A stretch of DNA of 64,000 nucleotides from positions 186,001 through 250,000 of the forward strand of contig JBLDXI010000010.1 of the NCBI GenBank assembly GCA_047495785.1, written 5' to 3'. The position numbers and the translations under genes are program-made. How positions within the stretch are numbered: the first letter of the stretch is position 1; every line of letters starts with the position of its first letter. Source of the stretch: Lepidodermella squamata. Lineage: Eukaryota; Gastrotricha. Shown in pieces: positions 24,390 to 34,530 of the stretch. The notes under the pieces are model-generated. The model was not told the origin of the DNA and did not search any database. It worked only from the letters and a program-made list of their open reading frames with translations.

Positions 24390-26120
24390 TCAATCATTTT
24401 TTAGCTTATTGTCAAACGCAGCGGTATTAGAAGTAAGTTTGCGAACAGCCAATACGAGAGCCGTACAAAAAAGAAGAGGTAAAACAAATAGATCAATGTC
24501 ATACAGACGATAAAACGGTGCTTCATCTTCGAACATTCTTAAATGTTCCGATCCTATCGCCATCTCCATCTCCAGGACATCGACAGCGGCTTCAAAACCT
24601 TGCGAATTGTAGTAAAGTGATGCCGATATTCTTCGGATGCTATCAATTAAACTTGGATCTTTTAGGCGGAAACGGGTAAGCAAATCGGCGGCCTTGCTGC
24701 ATACCTCGCTCGACTCTAATTGCCTCGTGTCGAGTAAAGTCGCCGCTACTCCAAGTTCCTCACATCGCATAGCATTCATCGGCTGATCGACCGACATTGG
24801 ATAGATCATCAGCGGTTTCCCGGCCAAAAAGCTTTCGAACAAACTCTCTAACCCACCATGACTGACGAACAGGTGAACAGCCGGATGGTTGAGCACTTTG
24901 ACCTGGGCAACTCGTTTTTCCAGTCTTAAGTTGTCATATTTGCTGAGGTTTTTCAACAAGTCTTCAGGCACACCTCCATAGGACCACAGCAAATTGACTT
25001 TGAATCGCAGTTCGCAAGACAACAGTCCTTTGATGAAAGTTTGAACAGCTTCCTTCGTAGGCACGAAAAATGTTCCAAATGCCATGTAGATAACACTTTC
25101 GCCGCGTGAATGAGCTTTGTCCAGCCAATCTTTCAAATCTGGGTCAATCGGCTTTGCGTCACTTTCCACAATCGGCCCCAAAATGTGGACAAACGGTGAG
25201 GTGTAGCGAGCATACTCAAACCCGAAGAAACTGCTGACAAAGACATGTTTGTTCTTGTATGGATACATTCGGTCAGAAAACGGCGCAACACCAACTTTCG
25301 ATCGCAGCTCTTGCATCTCGTAGAAAAACGTGCCGAGGTAATAAGCAGCCTCGAGTGGAAGGACGAATTTCTTGTAGAATCTCTGAAAGAATGTGGCTCT
25401 GTAAGGTCCATCGGGAGCTATTTCAGTTGGTACAAAACTTGGAACGCCCGGAATGATGGGCGCGGAGAAAGATGAGGCCGTTGCAACGTAAGGAATTTTC
25501 AAAGTATTGGCAACGTCAGGACAGGACATTGATAGCCAGTCACAAACTAGCAAGTCAGGTCTATCTTCCATACAAACGGAGAACAGATGGCGATAGGCAC
25601 CTTCGTAGATAGCTCGCGAAAGCTTCGGATACACCACGCTGAGAAACTGAAGAACTGAAAGATGGCGAAAGATAGGCTTGGTGATGTTATTGATAATTAT
25701 TTATATCTTACAAGGCATTTTCGACGCGGTCGCCATTTCTTCTGTCATCGCTGACATATTCGAAGAGAATGTCTTAGAGCCACAGCTTTTGAAATCCTCG
25801 GTGGTGTTCAGCTTGATAAACCCAAGAAAGTCACCGGGTTCTGGCCAGTTTCTTGCATGTTCAAAGCAGGAGGCAAACGCAGTTCGATGACCCCGCTGTA
25901 TCAGCAATTTGGATAGAAGTCTATGCGACTTCAAGTGCGAACGGGTGCCAGTCTCCGTGACAAACAGAACGTATCTTGGCTTAGACACCAGATCATTAAG
26001 GTCTGGGGACATGTTCGATTTCAAATGGCGTAGCTTCTCAGAGGAATATGCAGCATATGTGAGGTTCAATAATAACAATAAAAGGCAGGGAGCGACTTTT
26101 AGTTGATTCAATAGGTCCAT
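24390..26120 (-). CDS. UDP-glycosyltransferase (UGT) B, 557 aa
   Basis: Complete tandem partner of UGT A. Exon 1 is 26120-25712 (ATG chosen because the upstream frame starts only with TTG) and encodes a signal peptide and the N-terminal acceptor domain with RYVLFVTETGTRSH and LLIQRGHRTAFASC. Exon 2 is 25654-24390. The first of several possible acceptors (tctttcag) is chosen because it alone keeps the frame after the phase-1 donor. The UDP-sugar-binding signature is intact (FVSHGGLESLFESFLAGKP, then DQPMNAMRCEELG). A C-terminal membrane helix (LFVLPLLFCTALVLAV) precedes a short Lys-containing tail, as expected for an ER type I protein. The family detoxifies xenobiotics and endogenous lipids. 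The substrate is unknown. Confidence 0.88.
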
Positions 26121-26411
26121 TATAGAAGGCAATTCGAAGAGTGACAATTAAATGTAATGTAAAATGTTTGATGTTGAGAATAAGCCTGCTGAAATTCACA
26201 ATTCGAACGTCTGTTTTCCAGTGTGTTGTAGTCGAGCTTGGTGCACTTCTGTTGCCATTCAAAATTCGCTACATCTGTGTTTTTTTCTAGGGCGCTCGGC
26301 CAACAATTTCACTACAACTTTTATTATTTTTTCACTAATCCAGAGACAAAATAAAGAGTTGTCATAAGTGAACTATCAGAGGTGGATATGTTCATTCAAG
26401 TCCCAGTTCAT

Positions 26412-27502
26412 TCAGGCTATTATCGCCGGGTAGCTGGCATAATTAAGAATTCCGCATGTATTGCCACCCCGAGCCATTCTGATGTAACCTTTTTCGCCCC
26501 ATTCCGTCCCCCAACTATTCTTGACGATCCAAAAGCGTTCGCCAGTTCGCGAATCTGTTCCGTATCCAACAACCAACACGCCATGATTCACATTGTCTGT
26601 ACAATCCTGATCTGAGTAGACCCCTGAGGTGTAGTAGACAAACGAATCCAAGCTTGCATCGATCGCAACAGATACAGGGCCACTGAGTAACGCTTCCATC
26701 AAAGCAGTCTCGTTATTCGGTGTCACAGGGCTGAAACCGCTAATAGCAGCAAATTTCGCCGATGAGCTGTCGTTAAACTTGCAGATTTTACTGCTAACCG
26801 CCTTGTAAGGATACGCAGCCGCTGTGTTGAGACCGGAAACTTTCTTAACGTATTTATAGGCCAGGTTCATCCAGCCACCTCGGCATCCATTGTTGCCGTT
26901 ATTCCACGAGCAGTCCATCAAGTTTTGCTCGGAAAGTACAACTGAATTCCCAGTTTGGATCTTGTATCGGCTCTCAAGTGCCCCAGTCGCGGCGAAGGCC
27001 CAGCAAGATCCGCAAGAATCTTGATTCTTAACCGGTGTCACCCAGCCCTTCGCGGCCCAGTTTAGACTCTCCGGGATCTTTGTTGATGGGGTGAAGGAGT
27101 ACTCTACGAATCTATTGACGGCAATTCCTTTGATTTCTTCATCTTTTGGCACTGTCACACCAAATAGTTTGGCAATCTCGCTTTTAGATTTGTCCATGAA
27201 TGGATTCGGCCCAATGGTGAAAGAAGAACGGCTAGCAATTGATCTGACGCGGTTCAGCCTGTTCAGTGTTGCCGTGTTTTGCTTGAAAATTTCGTATCGT
27301 TGAGCTTCCTCGGCCTGGTTGTCATAAGTGATATTATTCGCCGTTTTCCAATCATCCCAACTCTTGTCGATAATTGGCGCTGAATCTGAAGTTAAACCGT
27401 TCTTGAGCTTGCGATTTTGTTGGGAATTTTCTACTATAAGTTACCTGAAAATGCAATGAAGCAAGAAACAGCGACGTAGAGAGCTTGACTGCTCGATACC
27501 AT
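26412..27502 (-). CDS. Papain-family (C1A) cysteine protease, cathepsin L-like, 343 aa
   Basis: Secreted or lysosomal protease zymogen. Exon 1 is 27502-27445 (signal peptide MVSSSQALYVAVSCFIAFS), exon 2 is 27385-26412, phase-1 intron of 59 bp. The I29 pro-domain has WDDWKTANNITY and EAQRYEIFKQN, then the mature enzyme starts near IPESLNWAAKGWVTPV. The active site is complete: Cys in NQDSCGSCWAFA (about residue 147), His in VNHGVLVVGYG (about 287), Asn in WIVKNSWGTEWGEKGY (about 309). GCRGGWMN is the usual family block. The pro-domain is short and its ERFNIN motif imperfect. It lies next to UGT B on the same strand. Confidence 0.92.
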
Positions 27503-28438
27503 CTTGTTAAGCTGAATTTATTGGAGCAAAGTTTTCGTTTAAAAACAGAATGAACATCATCGTAATTTTGTGATCTTTTTATACTGATTGCCGAGCTTGT
27601 TTACGCTATTAAATGATAGGACCCTCATCGCATCGGTATTTCAAACGTCAGGCCGTTTGGCCTTGTCAACCTTAACGAAGCTAACGAACACTGTCATTAT
27701 CGTGTTACAGCTGTAAATTGACGATGTTTTTTTCGCTTCAAGTCGAGATAAACTCATCGGTGAAGAGTCACCTAAATGATGGTCATCTTTTTAATGGTGA
27801 GTGATGACGTAGGGCAAGAGCACGAACTTAGTGCAATTCGTGTATGGATCCAAAATTTAAAAAGTTAAAGGCGAAATTTACACTGGTGGGATGTGAATCG
27901 TGCACTCTTTATTGTACTATTTATTGTACTAATATTTTAACTGTTAAGCAGCGAATTACAAACGCGATTCGTAAATGTTAAGTCCATCGTAGTTGTTAAT
28001 ATTTTGGTGAGCAGCTTTCCTAAGCTAGGTGTCAATGTTTTTGAAGCTAACCGGTGGCTTTTCACCTTTCTTGTAACAAATTGCCTACCAAAAAGCACCA
28101 GTTTAATTCTTGATCGATAGGTCCCGGTCGAAAACGAATGAAATCAATCCGTTCTATCAAGGTAAAAGCGATTGGGGCGAAGTTGGGTAGCTTTGCCGCA
28201 TGACTATTTCACTCGAGGATTGACCATCTGGCGGAACTAGAACGATGATTTATCGGTGAGCTTTGCTCCACTAGCAAATGATAGTGAGAATTGTACGTGA
28301 GACGAATGGCCAAGTTATCCCATAAAGCGCAGGTGACGATAGCTCTTTAGATTCCCTCACCTATTTCAAAGTCCAATGGGTCATTTGAAACCTGCCTGTC
28401 ATCAATAGGAATCTGCTGCTGAAAACGCATTATCGTAA
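27503..28438. other. Intergenic region 5' of the cathepsin gene
   Basis: Contains the cathepsin promoter side and no convincing ORF. A small direct repeat (TATTGTACTA twice) lies near 27911-27935. Confidence 0.4.
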
Positions 28439-28901
28439 TTGATACAAATCACCCGCATTTCCAAAATCCAAACGAAATTTTTGTCGTTTTACTCCCCATG
28501 AATAAACGGGGCATGGAATCAAGCCCGGGAGTAGACGATAGGAGATTATTTTTTGTGAGCCGAATACACGTAAAATATGTGGCGATTTTACTACAACTTT
28601 GTAAAGAGGAAAAACTGAAAACTTTGAAGCTATGCCATGTGAAGATCGGACCAGCTGAACTAAAAGTGTGATAATTGCGATTTGTTTCTCAAATATTATT
28701 TATTTCCAGCAATTTCCAGACCAATGGCGAAAATTCCAGCGTTTTGGCACTTTCTATATCGCAGTCGGGCAGAACTTGGCCGGAAAAGTCAATTAGTTCC
28801 TATAAATTATTCGACAGTCATTGGCACCTCCATTTTCCCGAAAGTGTTCATTCTTTTCCTTCTTTAGGCCTCGAGATTTTGGGCGTTAATACCTCGAAAA
28901 T
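28439..28901. repeat. Repeat module P, copy 1
   Basis: About 463 bp found again in inverted orientation at about 48759-49250. Copy 1 is flanked by inverted motifs: GATACA and CCCGCATTT on the left, AAATGCGGG and TGTATC on the right. No ORF of note. Confidence 0.75.
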
Positions 28902-28914
28902 GCGGGAGCCTAAA

Positions 28915-29225
28915 TGTATCAGCAAACACTTGAGTGAAACGACAGGATAGCATAACAGCGGGCTGATTTTGAGCATGACTTCCTCCATGCAGTTTCGTTA
29001 ACGTTGATCGGCTTCCTTGTCATAAATCGCATCAACACATGCAAAAATTCGACCTGTATTGCCCGCGGAAATATCGTTGAGGCTATCGTCGAAATATTTT
29101 CTTTTTAAACCTGAAATTTAAATAAAGCGTATGTGAGGGAGCATTTAAAATTCTTATTACTTATTACTTCGATCAAATTTAGAGGCCGCTTCTTCAAGGC
29201 CGCGAAGGCTTCTTCAAGGCTGGCT
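28915..29225. repeat. Repeat module Q, copy 1
   Basis: Starts TGTATCAGCAAA and matches 49251-49505 in direct orientation (GAAACGACAGGATAGCATAA, TTCGTTAACGTTGA, GGGAGCA then TTAAAATTCTTATTACTT, GCTTCTTCAAGG). Unidentified sequence follows to about 29686, including a B-box-like GGTTCGAAAGCC near 29478 without a supportable tRNA fold. Confidence 0.75.
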
Positions 29226-29933
29226 GTGAAGAGGCACGGGTTCAAGAGCCACACAACGTCATTCATGCGTCTCCGCACAACATCTGCTTTCCTCTGCGGT
29301 TCTGGGACCGTAAATCAAGCTGCCATAAAGAGTCATGTGGCCAACTGGAACCAAGGATTCTATCCTCGAGTGTGAAAGCTGCTGGGAATTCCTGCCGAGC
29401 AGTTCCTTCGAGACCTCGGCTCCCTTCCTTCCGGTGTAGGACGCCATTCACCGGCAATCAAGAGTTGGCTACTCGGTTCGAAAGCCTGGGGACCATGTAT
29501 CGATCAGCAATAATCGGCTCATGTATAGATGACTCTTAGGCCTCATATAATATGTGATGACATGTGATCCAAGTGCTAAATGTCGTAAGGCAACTTGCGC
29601 AATAAAGCATGCCTATGAGAATGATTAATGATTAAGTCAAATTAAAATAAATTAATAAATTAGTTAATTAATTAATTAAAATATGTTCGGGGCGTAGCTG
29701 AATGAAAGCATATCAGCAACAAAATCAACATAGATGAAGATTCCAAGCGGGTGAATTTTCTTCGCTTGAGCAGTTCGACATGTCAGTCATCTTCGGCCAA
29801 ACTATGCGACCGCAATAATATTGACTGTGAATTTTCATATTTCTTTTCTTTAACCACGAAGAAATTTACTCCTTCACACCGTTGAAATAAAATCAAGTGT
29901 CGTATTGATTGCATGAACTCATGCTTTAACAAC

Positions 29934-31412
29934 CTATAAAATGACCTTACTTGTGTCACTATTAATACTAGCTTCGTTTAATTCATTCAATTCTTGCAAT
30001 TCCTTGATATCGAAATCTTTTTCCAACTTTTTAAGAAGTCCCTTTTTCCAATTCCGAACCTTATTATAGGCTTGTTTCGTGATCTCCGCTTTTTGGTACT
30101 GTGCATAGCTGGCTTTGGCTGTTTTCACAGCCTCTGCTGCCTGTTTACACCACCAAGGCGGTTTTGGGTTGAAAATTTTCCCAGCGCGCTCACCACACGC
30201 GACTCTAGTGGCTGTCAAAAAAGTGTTTTTCATATTTTTATATTGTTCGCTGAGGCTTTTAGGTTTCGATGCTTCATCTGCCGCGTTCAAATTTCGGATC
30301 CCATTAATTTGTTCGTTGTAGGAAGCTTTGAACTTATCTTGGCGCAAAAGGTTATTCTTCAATACTTTGTCAGTATTTTCCGCCCTAGGTCTGTTGTAGT
30401 ACGGGAATTTGAATTTAGCAACCACAAGCCGGTGATCTGACTCCAATATAGGTTCCTCAATGATTTGGCACGAATAAATTTGTTGTTTGTTATCAACAGG
30501 CGTTAATATGAAATCAATCATAGACTTGTACCTACCGTCACCTGACACCCATGAATACCCACAGTTTGGGAAAAACGTATTTGCAAAGCACAAATTATTA
30601 CTCGCTGCAAATTCAACCCAACAGTTTCCCTTCGGGTTTGCAGTTTTGTTTGCATATTCACCGACGATTTTTGAATTTAGTTGGCTTTTCACCTGGCCGT
30701 TAAGGTCTCCCATGATAACAATTTTACCGGACTTATTCAGTAACCTGTTGTATTCTATCTGCAAATCAGCGATGAATTTGTCAAGCAACTTCAAATCATT
30801 TGCCGCTGGTGCGTAAACAACTATGACACTGAAAGTCTCACGATAGATCCTAAGCCTGACCGACATCAACCTATCGCTTATATAATTGACAGTTGTGACT
30901 TCAATAAATTTGCAATTTTTAACATACAGACCTGTACCAGAGCGGGCTATTGTACCGTTCTCTAATCCACAAAAGTAAAGGGTTCCAGAGCCAAGATGTT
31001 TTGAACCTTTTCCTTTTAAGCGATGCTCTTGCACCGCAACCACGTGAAAATTCAAAAATTCATCGTCCATCTCCCAATTTTTATGTTTTTCCGTTCTTAT
31101 GTTTATTGTAGCAAACAAAACCACCCTAAATAACTCATAGGCTTGATGGGTACTAAGGGGCTTTTTGAAGCGACGTCTTTTTGCAGGTTGTTCACTTACC
31201 TTGTCGTCATCGTCCGATCGCTCGCCGTCAGCTAACAAAAAATTGTCATCAGTTGTCAACAAATTGTAATCATTTTGCGTTGTTATATCCGCCGAAGTAG
31301 GCCTGGGCAAGCTGGCCCATGAGTTGGGCGTACGGGAACGGGAATCCGAATGGCTGGAACGGGATCGCCGGTTGTCCTTGAAAGGAGCCAGTTGGATGTG
31401 TAACTGGTTCAA
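29934..31412 (-). CDS. LINE ORF2 fragment: apurinic-type endonuclease without reverse transcriptase
   Basis: Encodes the exonuclease-endonuclease-phosphatase domain of a non-LTR retrotransposon. Visible blocks: VVAVQEHRLKG, VIVVYAP, IVIMGDLNGQV, CFANTFFP with GYSWVSGDG, MIDFILTP and ESDHRLVVAKF (catalytic SDH). These are typical of RTE/CR1-group endonucleases. A short linker with PPWWCKQAAEAV follows and the frame stops at 29934. The reverse transcriptase that should come next is missing, and the last codons read into the 36-bp flanking repeat. The frame overlaps the end of ORF1 by about 140 nt and begins without an ATG, so the intact element may have used frameshifting or reinitiation. Confidence 0.85.
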   Translation of the reverse strand: MNQLHIQLAPFKDNRRSRSSHSDSRSRTPNSWASLPRPTSADITTQNDYNLLTTDDNFLLADGERSDDDDKVSEQPAKRRRFKKPLSTHQAYELFRVVLFATINIRTEKHKNWEMDDEFLNFHVVAVQEHRLKGKGSKHLGSGTLYFCGLENGTIARSGTGLYVKNCKFIEVTTVNYISDRLMSVRLRIYRETFSVIVVYAPAANDLKLLDKFIADLQIEYNRLLNKSGKIVIMGDLNGQVKSQLNSKIVGEYANKTANPKGNCWVEFAASNNLCFANTFFPNCGYSWVSGDGRYKSMIDFILTPVDNKQQIYSCQIIEEPILESDHRLVVAKFKFPYYNRPRAENTDKVLKNNLLRQDKFKASYNEQINGIRNLNAADEASKPKSLSEQYKNMKNTFLTATRVACGERAGKIFNPKPPWWCKQAAEAVKTAKASYAQYQKAEITKQAYNKVRNWKKGLLKKLEKDFDIKELQELNELNEASINSDTSKVIL

Positions 31413-32355
31413 AAACCCAGCCGCGCTGGCGGCATTCTCGTGCCATGTGACCTGGATTTTTGCACTTGAAGCACCTGAGATCAGGGCAGTCGCGTGCGTA
31501 GTGGCCAGATTTATGGCACGTGCGGCATTTGTCGTCTTTGCCGTGCGTCACCTTGCCTCGTGCCGAGTTTTTGTTGTTTTCGTTCGCCTTGACCTGTTTC
31601 TTCTGGACATCGCCAGTGTCCTCGTTTTCGCCGTCCGATTCGCTGTCCTCGTTATCGGACACATCGTTGTCCTTGTTTCCAGACGCCGGTGGAGCGACCG
31701 GTAGCCGAGACGGGCGGCCGCCACGGCCCTTGGTGACATTCGTAAATTGCTTGTCAATTTCTCCCAGTTCCGGTTGTTCCACAATCCGAGTCATCCTTGA
31801 AATGTACCTAGCCTGTTCTTCGTTCTTGGACTTGTCATAAACGGAGGCACCCCGGATGTCGAGGTTCTCTTTATTCGGCTGTTTGTCGACGTATTCGACG
31901 AGAATTTTGTTCACTTCCACCATGTGGGCAGGCACGAAGTGTTTGACCTTATAGTATTTGTTTGTTTTGTTTTTTCGCACAGCGTTTTCGGCTGCTGTTT
32001 CCGAAAGTAGCTTAACCTTTACCGTCGATTTTCCCAGCGGCTCGACCCGGTCGTAGGTATCGAAGAGTTCAGCCAAAATGTCTCGAACCTTAGACTGGTC
32101 GGCATCCGGTGGTATGCCTGATACCACAACCCAGAGTCGTGCAGCCGACTTTTCCACCATGTGAAGCCGCTGGCTGAAGTCTTCTACTCGGTTGATTGCT
32201 GCTTCTAAACCATTTTCAATTACCTCGCCGTGTATTTGCTGAAGTGTCGCTATCCACTCGAAGTAGGATGTCCAGTCGGCGTTGACGTTTTCGTCTCGAA
32301 GACTTTTGCCGAACGCCAAAAGCAACTCGGCGACTTGAGAGAACTTCGTTTTCAT
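31270..32355 (-). CDS. LINE ORF1: nucleic-acid-binding protein with CCHC zinc knuckles
   Basis: A 361-aa protein, open from ATG 32355 to stop 31270. It has a predicted coiled N-terminus, an RRM-like middle (ARLWVVVSGIPPDADQSKV, DRVEPLGKSTVKVKLL), an acidic/charged linker, and two CCHC knuckles (CRTCHKSGHYARDC and CFKCKNPGHMAREC). The C-terminus is Pro/Phe/Gly-rich. Such proteins coat the element RNA during target-primed reverse transcription. ORF1 is intact although the element lacks its polymerase. Confidence 0.85.
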   Translation of the reverse strand: MKTKFSQVAELLLAFGKSLRDENVNADWTSYFEWIATLQQIHGEVIENGLEAAINRVEDFSQRLHMVEKSAARLWVVVSGIPPDADQSKVRDILAELFDTYDRVEPLGKSTVKVKLLSETAAENAVRKNKTNKYYKVKHFVPAHMVEVNKILVEYVDKQPNKENLDIRGASVYDKSKNEEQARYISRMTRIVEQPELGEIDKQFTNVTKGRGGRPSRLPVAPPASGNKDNDVSDNEDSESDGENEDTGDVQKKQVKANENNKNSARGKVTHGKDDKCRTCHKSGHYARDCPDLRCFKCKNPGHMARECRQRGWVFEPVTHPTGSFQGQPAIPFQPFGFPFPYAQLMGQLAQAYFGGYNNAK

Positions 32356-32635
32356 TTAATTTATTTTGTTTAAAAAACCTTAGACACAAATCAAATTTCG
32401 CAGATGGTAATGACCTTACTTGTGTCACTATTAATACTAGCTTCAATTTGTTTAAAAAATCTACGTCTTCGGATGGCTCGGACGGTGTGTTGCTAAAATC
32501 GCCGCGGCGATGCATGCAGGTCAAATTGAAATGAATAAACAAATCAGTAGTTTATTAATTAACGCCTAAAATATGTTAAAAACTGTAAATATTGACTGCG
32601 CGAGTATCAATTCAACGGTAAAGTCTTGCAGCTTC

Positions 32636-32961
32636 ATTCAAAGCTGTCCAAACTACAATTTGATTGCTGCTGAGAGTTCACATCCACGCTTTTCAACTGT
32701 TACTTCTTTTGTCATTACATAGCATTACTCTTTCTCCGTGACTCAAACGTAGACTCGGCTGCTTAGCAGAGTCAGTTAGAAATGTGATTCATTGCTGAAT
32801 GCAAGGTATCGCCTGATTCGAGCAACTTGCAACCTTTAGGTGTACTGTGATTGAAATTGTCAAGAAGCTAGTAAGGTTTAGCACATTTTTTATTAGACAA
32901 GTCAGCAGTTGGGGTGTATACAAGGTGTGCTGTAGCAAATCACTTGTGGGAAGAAAAAGCG
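32636..32961. other. Short spacer
   Basis: About 330 bp between repeat AB and the MITE, with nothing recognisable. Confidence 0.4.
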
Positions 32962-33371
32962 TTAACCCTTAGCCGCCGAAGACGTGTACACGCGTTAATT
33001 CCGGAGAAAATTCACCGTGGTCGGAGGATTTGGGCTATTGAACCTATTGTCGCGTCATAAATTATGATAAATCAATAGCAAGAAACAAGCACTCCCCGAA
33101 AATCCAAATTTTCAAAGCCATTCCGACCAGGTCGAAAATAGTGAGAAAATTTTTAAATGACTTGTTAACACGTCATGAAAACGCGTTAACACGTCATAGC
33201 AACGGCAGCCCAGGTAAATTTCGTCTGAAAAAGAGGTTCGGCTTTCAATCTAAGGCTAAATGTAAGACTTTCTGCCGACTCGGAATTTGATTTTAGCCTC
33301 TTCTTGATTTTCTGGGATTTTCTGAAAGGTGCTCGAGTTAACACGTCATTGCGCCGGCGGCTAAGGGTTAA
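32962..33371. mobile_element. piggyBac-like MITE with TTAA target duplication
   Basis: A 402-bp body (32966-33367) flanked on both sides by TTAA. Ends are inverted repeats: left TTAACCCTTAGCCGCCG, right CGGCGGCTAAGGGTTAA. TTAA duplication and CCC...GGG ends are diagnostic of piggyBac-type transposition. No ORF, so non-autonomous. Inside, GTTAACACGTCAT occurs three times (about 33168, 33187 and 33337). Confidence 0.85.
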
Positions 33372-33714
33372 GCGTGAACAAATCCATAGTTGAATGCGCC
33401 TGCATGCAGGCAGAAAGTAAGCAGTTGATATTCGGTTTACAACAACATTTCCACAAATGCCTGCATTCTATTGAGGAATAAGCAGCTAGGGCGTGTATAA
33501 TATGGTTGACTACAGTTGACTAGATGATATGCATAGTGACAGTTAATTGGCCGTTTTCGTGAGTCACGCGGCTTGACGCTGCAATCGTAGCTGTTGCACC
33601 TTTTCGCGAAGCTAGATTCTGGCGTAGTGAACCTGAGCTCCCCTGATCTCTCCACTCTTCCGGCAAATTCCCGCCAAGCCACATTCTTTATTGCTAGCGG
33701 TGTAGAAGAACCCC

Positions 33715-34401
33715 TTGCAAGATGTCCTATTAAAACAAGCCTCCGCGCAATCCGACACTGCGGTTGCTCTGACAAAATCAAGGGGCTTACGCGTCGATGG
33801 CCCTCTGCTTCCGCCACGTGGTTCTAGTGGTACTGGCGACTCAAATCGGAGTTATGGATCCCCTCATGAACAGCAGCTCACTCGATTTCAACGAGCGCAC
33901 TACACATTGGCTAAACAGTCGGTAACGAGCTGTAAAGATCCCAACTTTGTCATTCTGCGCAGAAATCGCGACGAGAACAGCACCCTTGATCTCGAGTTCT
34001 TCGTTGGTCATGCAATCGAAATGAACAAGCTCTTCTTCACACGAAAAGGATTATATTTATCGGTTCGAGAACTGCGAATGATTTACGAGAGCATGCAGGT
34101 GGAAGGTGGATGGGTTGACAAGATAAAGCAAGAGCTGAAACAGCCGCGCGGAAAGTTTTGTAATGGACCTAAACATCTCATCGGAGGGATGATTCATGCA
34201 AGAGTTTTCCGCCCAACTGGATCACAGCGCGCCTATGTTGATATCCGCCTTTACGTGAACAATCGAAACAATCAAGCCGAACAACAAGAGCCACAAGAAA
34301 ATTCGAGTGACTTTTCGCAGGACGGATTTTGCGCATCAGATGTGGTCTTTCTGGAGCTCCAGCACATGATTTACTACATGCTGTCGAACTTGAACGAATA
34401 G
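33715..34401 (+). CDS. Unidentified ORF converging on the Polinton (possible cargo)
   Basis: Open from 33715 to stop at 34399-34401, with AATAAA at 34482-34487. The reading frame has no early ATG; an acceptor-like ttctag at 33822-33827 suggests an upstream exon. Recognisable blocks: PNFVILRRNRDENSTLDLEF, FFTRKGLYLSVRELRMIYES and QRAYVDIRLYVN. The pattern KG-x-L-S-x-E-L and VDIRLY is faintly like PC4-type ssDNA-binding folds, but I do not claim it. It faces the Polinton ATPase gene tail-to-tail with about 130 bp between stop codons, which is compatible with being the element's leftmost gene. No host homolog recognised. Confidence 0.5.
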   Translation: MQDVLLKQASAQSDTAVALTKSRGLRVDGPLLPPRGSSGTGDSNRSYGSPHEQQLTRFQRAHYTLAKQSVTSCKDPNFVILRRNRDENSTLDLEFFVGHAIEMNKLFFTRKGLYLSVRELRMIYESMQVEGGWVDKIKQELKQPRGKFCNGPKHLIGGMIHARVFRPTGSQRAYVDIRLYVNNRNNQAEQQEPQENSSDFSQDGFCASDVVFLELQHMIYYMLSNLNE

Positions 34402-34530
34402 AGCAATCAAGCAAGCTACTTCGCGAGCCCAAACTAACATTGATCATATATCCGCGTGTAAATATGCTTCTCGAGTAATACAATAAAGTGAAAATCTGTG
34501 AAAAGTTCAGTCTTTATTAGCATGTCAATT

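Larger units (their letters stand above)
29687..32635. repeat. 480-bp repeat AB, copy 1, interrupted by a LINE-derived insert
   Basis: The left part (29687-29975) and right part (32409-32635) together match the uninterrupted copy at 48263-48742. They are separated by an insert of about 2.4 kb. A 36-bp direct repeat (starting AATGACCTTACTTGTG, ending ACTAGCTTC) occurs at 29940-29975 and again at 32409-32444, but only once in the uninterrupted copy (48516-48551). This is the pattern of an insertion with target-site duplication. Confidence 0.8.

Noticed and set aside
29470-29490. tRNA B box GGTTCGAAAGCC
   Set aside because: No matching A box or cloverleaf around it.
31324-31840. Plus-strand ORFs over the LINE ORF1
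   Set aside because: They are shadows of the minus-strand zinc-knuckle protein and have no domain of their own.
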